Assembly: GCA_963611355.1 (NCBI GenBank)
Contig: CAVDRM010000024.1
Coordinates: 1-36,661 of the forward strand
Reading direction: 5' to 3'
Length of the DNA stretch: 36,661 nucleotides
DNA from: CAVDRM01 sp963611355
GTDB lineage: Bacteria > Bacillota > Clostridia > Christensenellales > Aristaeellaceae
The stretch's first letter is position 1, and the number at the start of each line of letters is the position of its first letter. Shown here piece after piece: positions 30,031 to 36,661 of this stretch. Both the position numbers and the translations under genes were made by a program. Below the pieces are notes generated by a model. It had not been told where the DNA came from and searched no databases. It saw only the letters and a list, made by a program, of their open reading frames with translations.

Positions 30031-30780
30031 TTATTGCAGCTTGCCGTATTCTTCACCGCCGACCGGCTCGCACCACTCGGTATGCGTATCCTCGCCGGGC
30101 ACCTCGACGGCCAGATGCGAAAACCAGCTGTCGGGCGCCGCGCCGTGCCAGTGCTTCACGCCGGGCGCGATGTTCACCACGTCACCGGGATGCAGCTCCT
30201 GCGCCGCCTTTCCCCATTCCTGGTAATAGCCGCAACCCGCCACGCAAATCAGTATCTGTCCGCCGCCTTTTTGCGCCTGATGAATGTGCCAGTTGTTGCG
30301 GCAGCCCGGTTCGAAGGTCACGTTGAATGCATTGACCTGCTCCGTGGAAACCGGCGCAAGGTAGCTTTTGCCGGTAAAATACTGGCTGAAGCCGTCGTTG
30401 GATGCGCCGATGGGGAAGACCATGGCATTCCGGTGCGCCTGCATCGCCGAATCCGCTTCCGTCTCCGTCCAGACTTCCTTCGCCAGCCGGAACGCCGCCC
30501 ACGCCTTGGGCCAGCCCGCATAGAACGCCGCGTGGGTCAGAATCTCGGCAATTTCGCTGCGGGTGATACCATTGGCCTTCGCCATTTCCAGATGGTGACG
30601 GAAGGAAATGTCTGTCAGTCCCTGCGCCATCAGCGCGGTCACCGTGACCAGCGAACGATCGCGGGCGGACAGTTTGTCCTCGCGGCTCCAGACCTCACCG
30701 AAGAGTACGTCGTCATTCAATTCAGCAAATTTCGGGGCGAAGTCGCCCAGATTGTTTCTGCCTGCCGTCTGCTTCTTCAT
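30031..30780 (-). CDS. Carboxymuconolactone-decarboxylase-like/cupin fusion protein
   Basis: 249 residues. Residues 1-115 form an AhpD/CMD-like helical domain (LNDDVLFGEVWSREDKLSAR, RSLVTVTALMAQGLTDISFR, HHLEMAKANGITRSEIAEIL) without the AhpD CxxC. Residues about 140-240 form a cupin with both histidine motifs (GCRNNWHIHQAQKGGGQILI and PGDVVNIAPGVKHWHGA). Such fusions accompany flavodoxins and alcohol dehydrogenases in Clostridia; the reaction is not established. I start at the ATG at 30780 because AAAGGAG lies seven bases upstream. Confidence 0.9.
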   Translation of the reverse strand: MKKQTAGRNNLGDFAPKFAELNDDVLFGEVWSREDKLSARDRSLVTVTALMAQGLTDISFRHHLEMAKANGITRSEIAEILTHAAFYAGWPKAWAAFRLAKEVWTETEADSAMQAHRNAMVFPIGASNDGFSQYFTGKSYLAPVSTEQVNAFNVTFEPGCRNNWHIHQAQKGGGQILICVAGCGYYQEWGKAAQELHPGDVVNIAPGVKHWHGAAPDSWFSHLAVEVPGEDTHTEWCEPVGGEEYGKLQ

Positions 30781-30799
30781 CAAAAAGCTCCTTTCAAAA

Positions 30800-31420
30800 T
30801 CAATGGTGAAAACTGGTAAAGGTTGCCGGTTCCTTCCGGGGCAGGCCAAACTGTGCCTTGCCCAGCTGAATGCTCTTCATCATAAACGCCATATTGCGCC
30901 CCAGCGTGCGCATGGTCTGCAGGCCCTCCGCGTCCTTCTGCACTTCCTCCGCCGAGCCGCCGTAGACCATGTTCCAGTACTGGCTGCTGGCGACCGGCAT
31001 ACCGGTCATGGTGAAATATTTGTTCAGCACGTCGAAGGACGCGGTGTTGCCGCCCCTGCGGCAGGTGACCACTGCCGCGCCCACCTTCATGGTTTTATCC
31101 ACGCCCAGTGTGCTGAAAAACAGCCTGTCCATGAAAGAAATTGCGCCGCCTGCCGGAGAGGAAAAGTACACCGGCGCGCCGATGACGAAAGCGTCCGCCG
31201 CGGCTAGCTTGGGCGCAGCTTCATTGACAATATCATCGAACACGCATTTGCCCGTTTCGTGGCACTTGCGGCAGGCGATGCAGCCGCGAATATCCTTGTT
31301 GCCGATGTGAATCAGCTCGACTTCGATTTCTTCGGCTTCCAGCGTGCGTTTCAGCTCCGTCAGGGCGGTGCAGGTGCAGCCATAGGGACGGGGACTTCCA
31401 TTGATCAGCAATGCTTTCAT
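30800..31420 (-). CDS. Flavodoxin-family protein with Cys-rich motif (iron-sulfur flavoprotein-like)
   Basis: 206 residues. ALLINGSPRPYGCTCTALTE is the FMN-binding start. RGCIACRKCHETGKCVFDDI carries the CxxCxxC...C cluster. DAFVIGAPVYFSSPAGGAIS and CRRGGNTASFDVLNKYF are further NADPH/flavin elements. The C-terminus (GRNMAFMMKSIQLGKAQFGL) is long and helical. Probably an electron carrier or quinone/nitro-type reductase. It lies 12 bases after the alcohol dehydrogenase and 19 before the CMD-cupin gene in one operon. Confidence 0.9.
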   Translation of the reverse strand: MKALLINGSPRPYGCTCTALTELKRTLEAEEIEVELIHIGNKDIRGCIACRKCHETGKCVFDDIVNEAAPKLAAADAFVIGAPVYFSSPAGGAISFMDRLFFSTLGVDKTMKVGAAVVTCRRGGNTASFDVLNKYFTMTGMPVASSQYWNMVYGGSAEEVQKDAEGLQTMRTLGRNMAFMMKSIQLGKAQFGLPRKEPATFTSFHH

Positions 31421-31432
31421 GAAGTTTCCCCC

Positions 31433-32590
31433 TTATTCGCATTCCAGCAGGATTTGATAGATTTCATCGTGAGTCAGCTTCTTGCAGCAGCCCGCGGTAA
31501 TGTTCGTGGAATCCGCCACGGCGCGCAGGTCTGTGTCCGCCGGGATGCCCAGCTCGGCAAAGCTGGCAGGCAGGCCGATTTCCCTAATGAACGCTGCCAG
31601 CGCCTCAATGCCAGCCAGAGCCGTGGCTTCGTTGCAGCCCTTGGGCGCAATGCCCCAGACGTTCTGCGCAAACCGCGCAAAGCGCGCCGCACCCGAGTTG
31701 CAGATGTGCCGGTACAGCACGGGATGAATCACCGCCAGTCCCATGCCGTGGTTGCAGTTGGTGTATGCGCCCAGCTGATGCTCGATTTGGTGGCACTGAA
31801 AATCCGTCACCTTGCCGATTTTCAGCACGCCGTTTTCCGCCATCGCCGATGCCCACGCCAACTCGCTGCGGGCTTCGTAATTGTCGGCATCCCGCATCAG
31901 CACACGGATGTTGCGGATGACGCAGCGCATGACGGCTTCGCCCATGTCATCCGACAGGTTGTTGTCGTCCGGCTTGCCGAAATAGGTTTCCATCGCGTGG
32001 CTGAGCGTGTCGAACGCGCCGGAAATCACCTGACCGAAGGGCACGGACATGGCATACATCGGGTCGAGAAACGCAAAATCCGCCTGCGCGCCGAAGATGC
32101 CGGACTTGAGCTTCTTTTCCTCGTGGGTAATGACCGCGCCGTTGTTCATCTCGCTGCCTGTGCCGAATACGGTTACGATGACGCCCAGCGGGATGAACCG
32201 GCCGGGAAAGGTGTGCTTGATCATCTCCATGTCCCAGATGTCCTCGTCCAGCTTCGCCTGCGCGGAGACGATCTTGCAGCAATCGGACACCGAACCGCCG
32301 CCCACGGCGAGAATCAGATCGACATTGTTCTCCCGCGCCAGTTTCGCGCCCTCCTGCACCTTTTGATAGGTGGGATTGGGCATGATGCCGGAGAACTCGA
32401 TTACTGTCTTGCCCTGCGCGTTCAGAATGCCCGTCACTTCGTCGTACACGCCGTTTTGCTTGATGGAACCGCCGCCGTAAGCCAGCATCACCGTGGAGCC
32501 GTACTGCTTCAGCAGGCAGCCGAGATATTCCTTCACGCCGCCCTTGCCGAAATATACCTTGGTCTTGTTCTCGAAGATAAAGTTGTTCAC
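31433..32590 (-). CDS. Iron-containing alcohol dehydrogenase (BDH/YqhD-like)
   Basis: 385 residues. LAVGGGSVSDCCKIVSAQAK is the NAD(P)-binding GGGS loop. Metal ligands are visible in GAFDTLSHAMETYF, CHQIEHQLGAYTNCNHGMGL and AVIHP. It reduces aldehydes or oxidises alcohols with NAD(P)H in the cytoplasm. The start is GTG at 32590 with GGGAGGGAG upstream. It is the first full-size gene of the LysR-adjacent redox operon, whose promoter element lies at 32768-32834. Confidence 0.94.
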   Translation of the reverse strand: MNNFIFENKTKVYFGKGGVKEYLGCLLKQYGSTVMLAYGGGSIKQNGVYDEVTGILNAQGKTVIEFSGIMPNPTYQKVQEGAKLARENNVDLILAVGGGSVSDCCKIVSAQAKLDEDIWDMEMIKHTFPGRFIPLGVIVTVFGTGSEMNNGAVITHEEKKLKSGIFGAQADFAFLDPMYAMSVPFGQVISGAFDTLSHAMETYFGKPDDNNLSDDMGEAVMRCVIRNIRVLMRDADNYEARSELAWASAMAENGVLKIGKVTDFQCHQIEHQLGAYTNCNHGMGLAVIHPVLYRHICNSGAARFARFAQNVWGIAPKGCNEATALAGIEALAAFIREIGLPASFAELGIPADTDLRAVADSTNITAGCCKKLTHDEIYQILLECE

Positions 32591-32602
32591 GGGTCTCCCT
32601 CC

Positions 32603-32737
32603 CTATTTTCTTTGGTTTTCTCGAAAGTCCGATTCGTTCAGCCACCCCTCCGCAGCCGTACCCGTATTCGGATAAACATGCAGCTCCGCAGGCTTGCTCA
32701 GCTTGCCGAGCCGCCCCCCTTTTCCCGTTTGCCTCAT
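32603..32737 (-). CDS. Possible 44-residue leader protein
   Basis: MRQTGKGGRLGKLSKPAELH, then VYPNTGTAAEGWLNESDF and a stop at 32603, 12 bases before the dehydrogenase GTG. A GGGGTGA site precedes the ATG at 32737, which is the first ATG after the predicted -10. Composition is ordinary for a gene, but I know no family; it could be a chance frame in the leader. Confidence 0.35.
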   Translation of the reverse strand: MRQTGKGGRLGKLSKPAELHVYPNTGTAAEGWLNESDFRENQRK

Positions 32738-32767
32738 GCTTTCACCCCTTCTTCCGTTTTCGTCTTG

Positions 32768-32834
32768 ATTATAAGAAAAGCAAGCCTTCCTGAGAAGTCT
32801 CGCTTTGTTCATGCGTATATACCTTTGGGTTATA
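32768..32834 (-). promoter_or_regulatory. LysR-type operator/promoter of the redox operon
   Basis: On the minus strand TATAACCCAAAGGTATAT (32834-32817) contains ATA-N9-TAT, a LysR T-N11-A box. The conserved block continues to 32794 (...AACAAAGCGAGACTTC). The -10 TATAAT is at 32773-32768; the -35 is poor, as expected for an activator-dependent promoter. The operator centre is 55 bp from the -10 centre, identical to the site at 33818. Confidence 0.78.
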
Positions 32835-33737
32835 TCAGCCGTACAGTTCTTTGCCGACGACCTTCGCCACATCCAGAAATCGCCGAACGATAGACGACGG
32901 TTCGGGCGAATGCAGGATGCCGAAGGGGATGCTGTAATCCCATTCCACGGGAATGCTCTTCATCAGCGGATGCACGCTTGCCCAGCCGTGGATGGAGAGC
33001 AGCACGTCACTGGTGCTCTCGCAGCGGTTGAAAATATCCATACTGTAAATGTCAAAATCCACAATGTGAATCTGCGGGTGATGCTGCCATAAATCATCCC
33101 GCAGCTGATCGACATAGTGGCTCCAGCCGCGGTGCATCAGCATCAGGTTTTCGCCGTAAAGGTCGGAAAGCTGCAGCATGTCCCTGCCTGCCAGCCGATG
33201 GTGAACGGACATTGAGCACTGAAAGGGTGCGCGCACCAGCTCCAGCCCTGCGCAGCCGCGCAGAGCCAGCATGGTTTCATCAAAGATACCGCCCACGATG
33301 TCGATGTGCTTGCCGAGATTTCCCAGAATCTCACGCGCATTTTCCAATGAATTTTCAAAGGGCACAATCTGAAATTTGATGTCCGGACAGATTTCGTTTA
33401 CCTTCGACCAGAGCCGCATGAGCAACTGTGCGGGGGTCATGGGCGATGAACCAATGCGGATAACGTTCGTATCCTCCAGCATGGCGTTCTTCGCACGCGC
33501 CACCGAATCCCGGCAGTAGTGAATGATATATTTTGCATCCTGATACAGACTGCGCCCGGCTTTGGTCAGCCCAAGCCCGCGATGGCTGCGTTCAAAGAGC
33601 TTTACGCCCAGCGATTCCTCCAGAAGGTTAATCTGCTTAATGACGGCGGTCGGCGTAATGTACGCTTTCTCGGCGGCCTTGCTGAAGCTGCCCGCATCGG
33701 CTACGCGCAGAAAAGTTTCCAGCTGCGGGTTATACAC
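32835..33737 (-). CDS. LysR-family transcriptional regulator of the redox island
   Basis: About 300 residues. The winged HTH is YNPQLETFLRVADAGSFSKA, AEKAYITPTAVIKQINLLEE and LGVKLFERSHRGLGLTKAG. The effector domain follows (IRIGSSPMTPAQLLMRLWSK...). The frame opens at a TTG at 33827, but that lies inside the operator and upstream of the promoter. I prefer GTG at 33737 after GGAGGAG, although the spacing (12) is long and an ATA two codons earlier is better spaced. It probably activates both flanking promoters on sensing a redox or aldehyde signal. Confidence 0.9.
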   Translation of the reverse strand: MYNPQLETFLRVADAGSFSKAAEKAYITPTAVIKQINLLEESLGVKLFERSHRGLGLTKAGRSLYQDAKYIIHYCRDSVARAKNAMLEDTNVIRIGSSPMTPAQLLMRLWSKVNEICPDIKFQIVPFENSLENAREILGNLGKHIDIVGGIFDETMLALRGCAGLELVRAPFQCSMSVHHRLAGRDMLQLSDLYGENLMLMHRGWSHYVDQLRDDLWQHHPQIHIVDFDIYSMDIFNRCESTSDVLLSIHGWASVHPLMKSIPVEWDYSIPFGILHSPEPSSIVRRFLDVAKVVGKELYG

Positions 33738-33771
33738 CCGTATCTCACACTCCTCCCCTTTTCCTTTATAT

Positions 33772-33800
33772 ATTATATCCGTAAAGCTGATTTTCCGCAA
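33772..33800 (-). promoter_or_regulatory. Promoter of the LysR gene
   Basis: On the minus strand: TTGCGG (33800-33795), 17 bases, TATAAT (33777-33772). The shared operator lies just upstream, so autoregulation is plausible. Confidence 0.75.
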
Positions 33801-33817
33801 GCGTATACAAAAAATAT

Positions 33818-33884
33818 TATAACCCAAACGTATATGCTCATAAACAAACGGAGACTTCCATGGCGGCTGAATCGGTCTTATAAT
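33818..33884 (+). promoter_or_regulatory. LysR-type operator/promoter of the exported flavodoxin gene
   Basis: TATAACCCAAACGTATAT (33818-33835), then a conserved block to 33858 (...AACAAACGGAGACTTC), and -10 TATAAT at 33879-33884 without a good -35. Element order, orientation and spacing equal those of 32768-32834; 35 of 41 bases are identical. Confidence 0.8.
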
Positions 33885-33952
33885 GCAAGTGTCGGGTTAA
33901 AAGACGCCCGAAAAAAAACGTCCACAAAGGACGCAGGAAGGAGAGTTCCCTT

Positions 33953-34564
33953 ATGAAAAAGCCGCTTGCCCTCGTACTGACCCTGATGTTTACCCTGACC
34001 TCCGTCGCCGCCTTTACGGAGGGGACCGCAGCGACCGATACGCCGAGCAAGACGCTGGTCGTCTGCTATTCCGCCACGGGCAGCACCGAGCGCATTGCCA
34101 ATATGATTGCCGCGGAAACCGGCGCAGACGTGTTCTTCATTACGCCCTCAGAGCCCTATACTGATGCAGACCTGAACTGGACGGATAATAACAGCCGCGT
34201 CGTTTACGAGCACGAACATCCCGAAGTCCAGAACGAAGTGGCGCTGACCGAGATCACTCCCGAAAACTGGGACAATTATGACACCGTTTACATCGGCTAT
34301 CCTATCTGGTGGGGTATTGCCGCATGGCCGGTCAATCAGTTCGTCACCGGCAACGATTTTACCGGCAAGGCCGTGATTCCGTTCTGTACCTCCGCCAGCT
34401 CCGGTCTGGGGCAGAGCGGCACACTGCTGGCTGAAGCGGCGGGCACCGGCGAATGGCTGGAAGGCGCACGCTTCTCCTATGACACTGAAGAGGCCGATAT
34501 TCAGGCGTGGGTGAACAGCCTTGCGGATGCCATCGCGCAGGGGCAGACCGTGACCAAAGACTGA
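33953..34564 (+). CDS. Exported flavodoxin
   Basis: 203 residues. An N-terminal signal peptide (MKKPLALVLTLMFTLTSVAA) precedes a complete flavodoxin domain: KTLVVCYSATGSTERIANMI (FMN phosphate loop), NYDTVYIGYPIWWGIAAWPV (aromatic flavin loop) and FCTSASSGLGQSG. Flavodoxins are normally cytoplasmic; export without a twin-arginine motif implies that FMN is acquired outside or by another route. GGAAGGAG precedes the ATG. First gene of the plus-strand LysR-linked transcript; the hydrolase follows after 67 bases. Confidence 0.92.
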   Translation: MKKPLALVLTLMFTLTSVAAFTEGTAATDTPSKTLVVCYSATGSTERIANMIAAETGADVFFITPSEPYTDADLNWTDNNSRVVYEHEHPEVQNEVALTEITPENWDNYDTVYIGYPIWWGIAAWPVNQFVTGNDFTGKAVIPFCTSASSGLGQSGTLLAEAAGTGEWLEGARFSYDTEEADIQAWVNSLADAIAQGQTVTKD

Positions 34565-34631
34565 GAATGACCAATCGGGCGGGGACGTTTTCATAATGTC
34601 TCCGCTAATCTCTAAGAGGAGGATGCAAATC

Positions 34632-35384
34632 ATGATGAAGAAAATTCTATCGCTCATGCTGGCGGCGTTCATGCTGCTGAGCGGCGCGGCGCTGGCCGAG
34701 GAAGCCAAAGCGTCCCTGTCCATTGCCGAGCAGGGTATGTTCTCCGCGGGCGGCACGGTGACCGAGCCTGTAGAGGGCGACTACGATCCAACGATGAACT
34801 GGCTCGATACCAGCCGTGCTGGCAATACGGCGCACGTCGATCATGCCAATGTGCTGTACCAGATTCCCAAAAGCGACAACGGCCATCCCATCGTCTATCT
34901 GCACGGCTACGGCCAGTCCCGCATGGGCTGGATGACCACACCGGACGGCCGCGAGGGTTGGGCGACGTATTTCCTGCGCAACGGCCACAGCGCCTATCTG
35001 GTGGATCAGCCGGGCCGCGGCGAGGCGGGCGCACAGGCGAGCATGTCCACAGACAGTTTCCTTGATACATGGGCGGAGGATTCCAAGGAATACAAGCCCG
35101 GCGATCAGGCATGGTACACGCATTTTCGCATCGGGCGCGTCGCGCCGGAGCGCTATGAAGGCTCCCAGTTTCCGGAGGGCGACGAGGCACAGGATCAGTT
35201 CTTCCGCCAGATGACTCCGAACACAGGTAATTTCGATCAGGCGAAAGCCGCCGCCGCGTTGGGCGAGGTCATGGCACAGGTAAAAGCGCGCACGGGCAAC
35301 AAATCCATTTTCATCACTCACTCGCAGGGCGGCGCGGTTGGCTGGGCCGTACAGGTGGAAAATATCTTCTTTTCCTGTTTTTGA
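34632..35384 (+). pseudogene. Exported alpha/beta hydrolase, 3'-truncated
   Basis: 250 residues from the ATG at 34632 (GAGGAGG nine bases upstream). A signal peptide (KILSLMLAAFMLLSGAALA) is followed by IVYLHGYGQSRMGWMTTPDG (oxyanion region), AYLVDQPGRGEAG and the nucleophile elbow FITHSQGGAVGW. The chain then ends abruptly in AVQVENIFFSCF. Full-length relatives continue for roughly 100 residues that supply the catalytic Asp and His, so the enzyme is probably inactive. The break (about 35345-35360) coincides with the start of foreign-looking minus-strand genes. Confidence 0.8.
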
Positions 35385-35449
35385 ATGTCCATCTGCATCT
35401 TGCTCTACCCGCTCTCTTCCTTTTTAAAATACCTTCTCGGCAATGCGGC

Positions 35450-35758
35450 TTAGCTGCACTCTGCCGTAATGAAGTCATAGAGTTCTTCCGGCTCCTTTAG
35501 CACCCATTTCTGTCGGCCATTTTTACTCCATACCTCGTAGTTAGGTTCTCCCTCATAAAGCCACCAGACGTTATAATCATACCGGTCACAGACAGCTTCC
35601 TTCAGAACCATCAGCAGAGTTTTTCGATATTTGTTTTCTGTTCTGAACACGAAATGTCCGTTGCCCACACTCTGAAGCGCATCGGAGAATGCGTTGTCAA
35701 TGTGTTCCTGCTCTCCGATCATACGAAGTGCCTTGCAAAAAAGCTCTTTTGCGATCAT
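35450..35758 (-). CDS. Small uncharacterised protein of a mobile-type block
   Basis: 102 residues from the ATG at 35758 (GGGAGGG seven bases upstream); the longer frame start at 35797 overlaps the previous gene. Acidic and aromatic-rich: IAKELFCKALRMIGEQEHID, YDYNVWWLYEGEPNYEVW and WVLKEPEELYDFI. I recall similar small proteins in Clostridia near phage or toxin-immunity genes but cannot name a family. No membrane segment or catalytic motif. Confidence 0.6.
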   Translation of the reverse strand: MIAKELFCKALRMIGEQEHIDNAFSDALQSVGNGHFVFRTENKYRKTLLMVLKEAVCDRYDYNVWWLYEGEPNYEVWSKNGRQKWVLKEPEELYDFITAECS

Positions 35759-35790
35759 ACCAGCACCCTCCCTAAAACTTAGTACAAAAT

Positions 35791-36252
35791 TCACCAATAA
35801 TCAAAAAGCCGCCGATAGTAATTTCCTTTAGCAGGGACGTCCCAGCAATTACGAATGCGTCGGCTTGTCTCTTTCTTCATCCATCTTTGGCAATTGCTGT
35901 TTTTGAGGTACTTGATGTACTTTCCACTATGAAGCAATGTACTTCCATCAAAGCCCCAATCTACATAGCCACGGTGAGGTGCGTAACCTCCGTAATTGAT
36001 GATCCGCAACAGTCGGTCGTTTTTCCGTACAGCACTGAATCGCCGCAGCCTGACACGTTCCTTTTCCTTCTGATGTATTGTTACGGCATCCCCCCCTGAA
36101 GCTCGGCGATCCTCTCGTTTAATGCGGTTTCTGTCATAAACCCTCCTGCTCGGCACAATACGGGTTACAGGCGAGACACCATTCCAGGAGCCTCGCTTCG
36201 ATGCATAAAATTTACGCCGTTCGTTTTTGCTTTGTTTTCTGAGTGGCGTCAT
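35791..36252 (-). CDS. Basic uncharacterised mobile-element protein
   Basis: 153 residues, strongly basic. The first part (KRGSWNGVSPVTRIVPSRRV, YDRNRIKREDRRA) and the second (GYVDWGFDGSTLLHSGKYIK, YLKNSNCQRWMKKETSRRIR, GNYYRRLFDYW) resemble two small proteins that I remember as separate neighbours in other genomes. They are joined across a run of seven G (36090-36096). With six G the first part would end as ...SGGMP-stop. Nucleic-acid binding is likely from the charge. Its start overlaps the upstream gene by 41 bases. Confidence 0.55.
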   Translation of the reverse strand: MTPLRKQSKNERRKFYASKRGSWNGVSPVTRIVPSRRVYDRNRIKREDRRASGGDAVTIHQKEKERVRLRRFSAVRKNDRLLRIINYGGYAPHRGYVDWGFDGSTLLHSGKYIKYLKNSNCQRWMKKETSRRIRNCWDVPAKGNYYRRLFDYW

Positions 36253-36595
36253 TTTTATTTTGGCTTTCAGCTCCTTTCATCAATTTCACAGTTTCCATAA
36301 AGGTTCTTATATCCGCCTCATAATTCGGATATCCGCAAAGGATCATGCTTTTCTTCAAATCCTCCAAGGCCGCGAGGAATTCACCCACGTCCTTTTTCTT
36401 GACATGGCAGAAGATTGCGAGATACGGAGTTCCTTCCTTTTCATATTCACGGTCGAACCATACCCTTACCCTGTGTCGGATAAACGCCTGATCTGCCAAG
36501 CATGGGTAGCCGTCAAAGAACATGCAATAGTCCTTTGCGATATTGCCATAATAGTTATACCCTGCGCATATTCTCGTTGCGGGGAGGAAGCTCAT
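36212..36595 (-). CDS. Uncharacterised mobile-element protein
   Basis: 127 residues beginning MSFLPATRICAGYNYYGNIA, with CMFFDGYPCLADQAFIRHRV, RVWFDREYEKEG and a helical, charged C-terminus (KNDATQKTKQKRTA). It belongs with the two downstream genes as one overlapping minus-strand set. I recognise the style of Clostridia mobile-element accessory proteins, not a function. Upstream (36600-36661) only a 10-codon frame with GGGAG (MDLEYVLRWE) is visible before the window ends. Confidence 0.55.
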   Translation of the reverse strand: MSFLPATRICAGYNYYGNIAKDYCMFFDGYPCLADQAFIRHRVRVWFDREYEKEGTPYLAIFCHVKKKDVGEFLAALEDLKKSMILCGYPNYEADIRTFMETVKLMKGAESQNKNDATQKTKQKRTA

Positions 36596-36661
36596 ACTAT
36601 TCCCATCTTAAAACATATTCAAGATCCATTTTCTCCCGGTGATGCTTTTGATGATGCTATT

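Noticed and set aside
31259..32893. 544-codon plus-strand frame opposite the alcohol dehydrogenase
   Set aside because: Covers parts of three genes on the other strand and is typical antisense composition.

Overview
The window looks like chromosomal DNA of a low-to-mid GC, Gram-positive-lineage (Firmicutes, class Clostridia) gut-type bacterium. Three signs support this. L27 starts with the cleavable MLKLNLQLFA leader and sits next to its protease Prp. The translation genes have the order rpmE, DUF1385, prmC, prfA, tsaC. Several promoters are near-consensus sigma-A type, and a pair of sites matches the Bacillus-type ARG box. Signal peptides ending in ALA and lacking a lipobox suggest a Christensenellales-like lineage, but that is only inference.

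Layout. 1-2089 (minus strand) is a remnant of prophage-type small genes. It includes an XRE regulator, DUF551, an IS30-like HTH protein and tiny membrane proteins, several of them frameshifted or carrying in-frame GC-rich palindromes. 2204-7170 (plus) holds rplU-prp-rpmA, then prfC and typA. 7431-8884 encodes a large membrane-anchored coiled-coil protein. 8974-12310 (minus) holds an Mrp/NBP35 ATPase and a polar amino-acid ABC transporter preceded by tandem ARG-box-like operators. 12377-17066 holds an RlmI-like methyltransferase, an SDR, an orphan regulator-like protein, an SPFH/zinc-ribbon protein and a GNAT. 17156-22014 is an amino-sugar catabolic locus (NagB-like, NagA, NagB-like, ROK repressor) plus a YgjV-like membrane protein. 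22071-26523 (minus) is the rpmE-DUF1385-prmC-prfA-tsaC translation cluster.

26524-29057 is an AT-richer, clearly decayed sugar ABC locus. A DeoR-like C-terminus and a solute-binding-protein C-terminus are fused across a deletion, followed by two permease pseudogenes. 29104-35384 is a redox island. A LysR regulator lies between a minus-strand operon (iron alcohol dehydrogenase, two Cys-rich flavodoxin-family proteins, a CMD-cupin protein, a broken flavodoxin) and a plus-strand pair (an exported flavodoxin and a truncated exported alpha/beta hydrolase). The two LysR-flanking promoters share a 41-bp element (35/41 identical) at exactly the same distance from the -10 boxes, which points to a common LysR-activated regulon. 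35450-36661 (minus) holds small uncharacterised proteins, probably of mobile-element origin, abutting the truncated hydrolase.

The most novel-looking part is the LysR redox regulon, with its cytoplasmic and exported flavodoxins. Other items worth attention are the pair of NagB paralogues lacking the usual catalytic Asp, the arginine-type operators on the transporter, and the in-frame palindromes in the prophage genes. All calls rest on reading the sequence; no database search was run.
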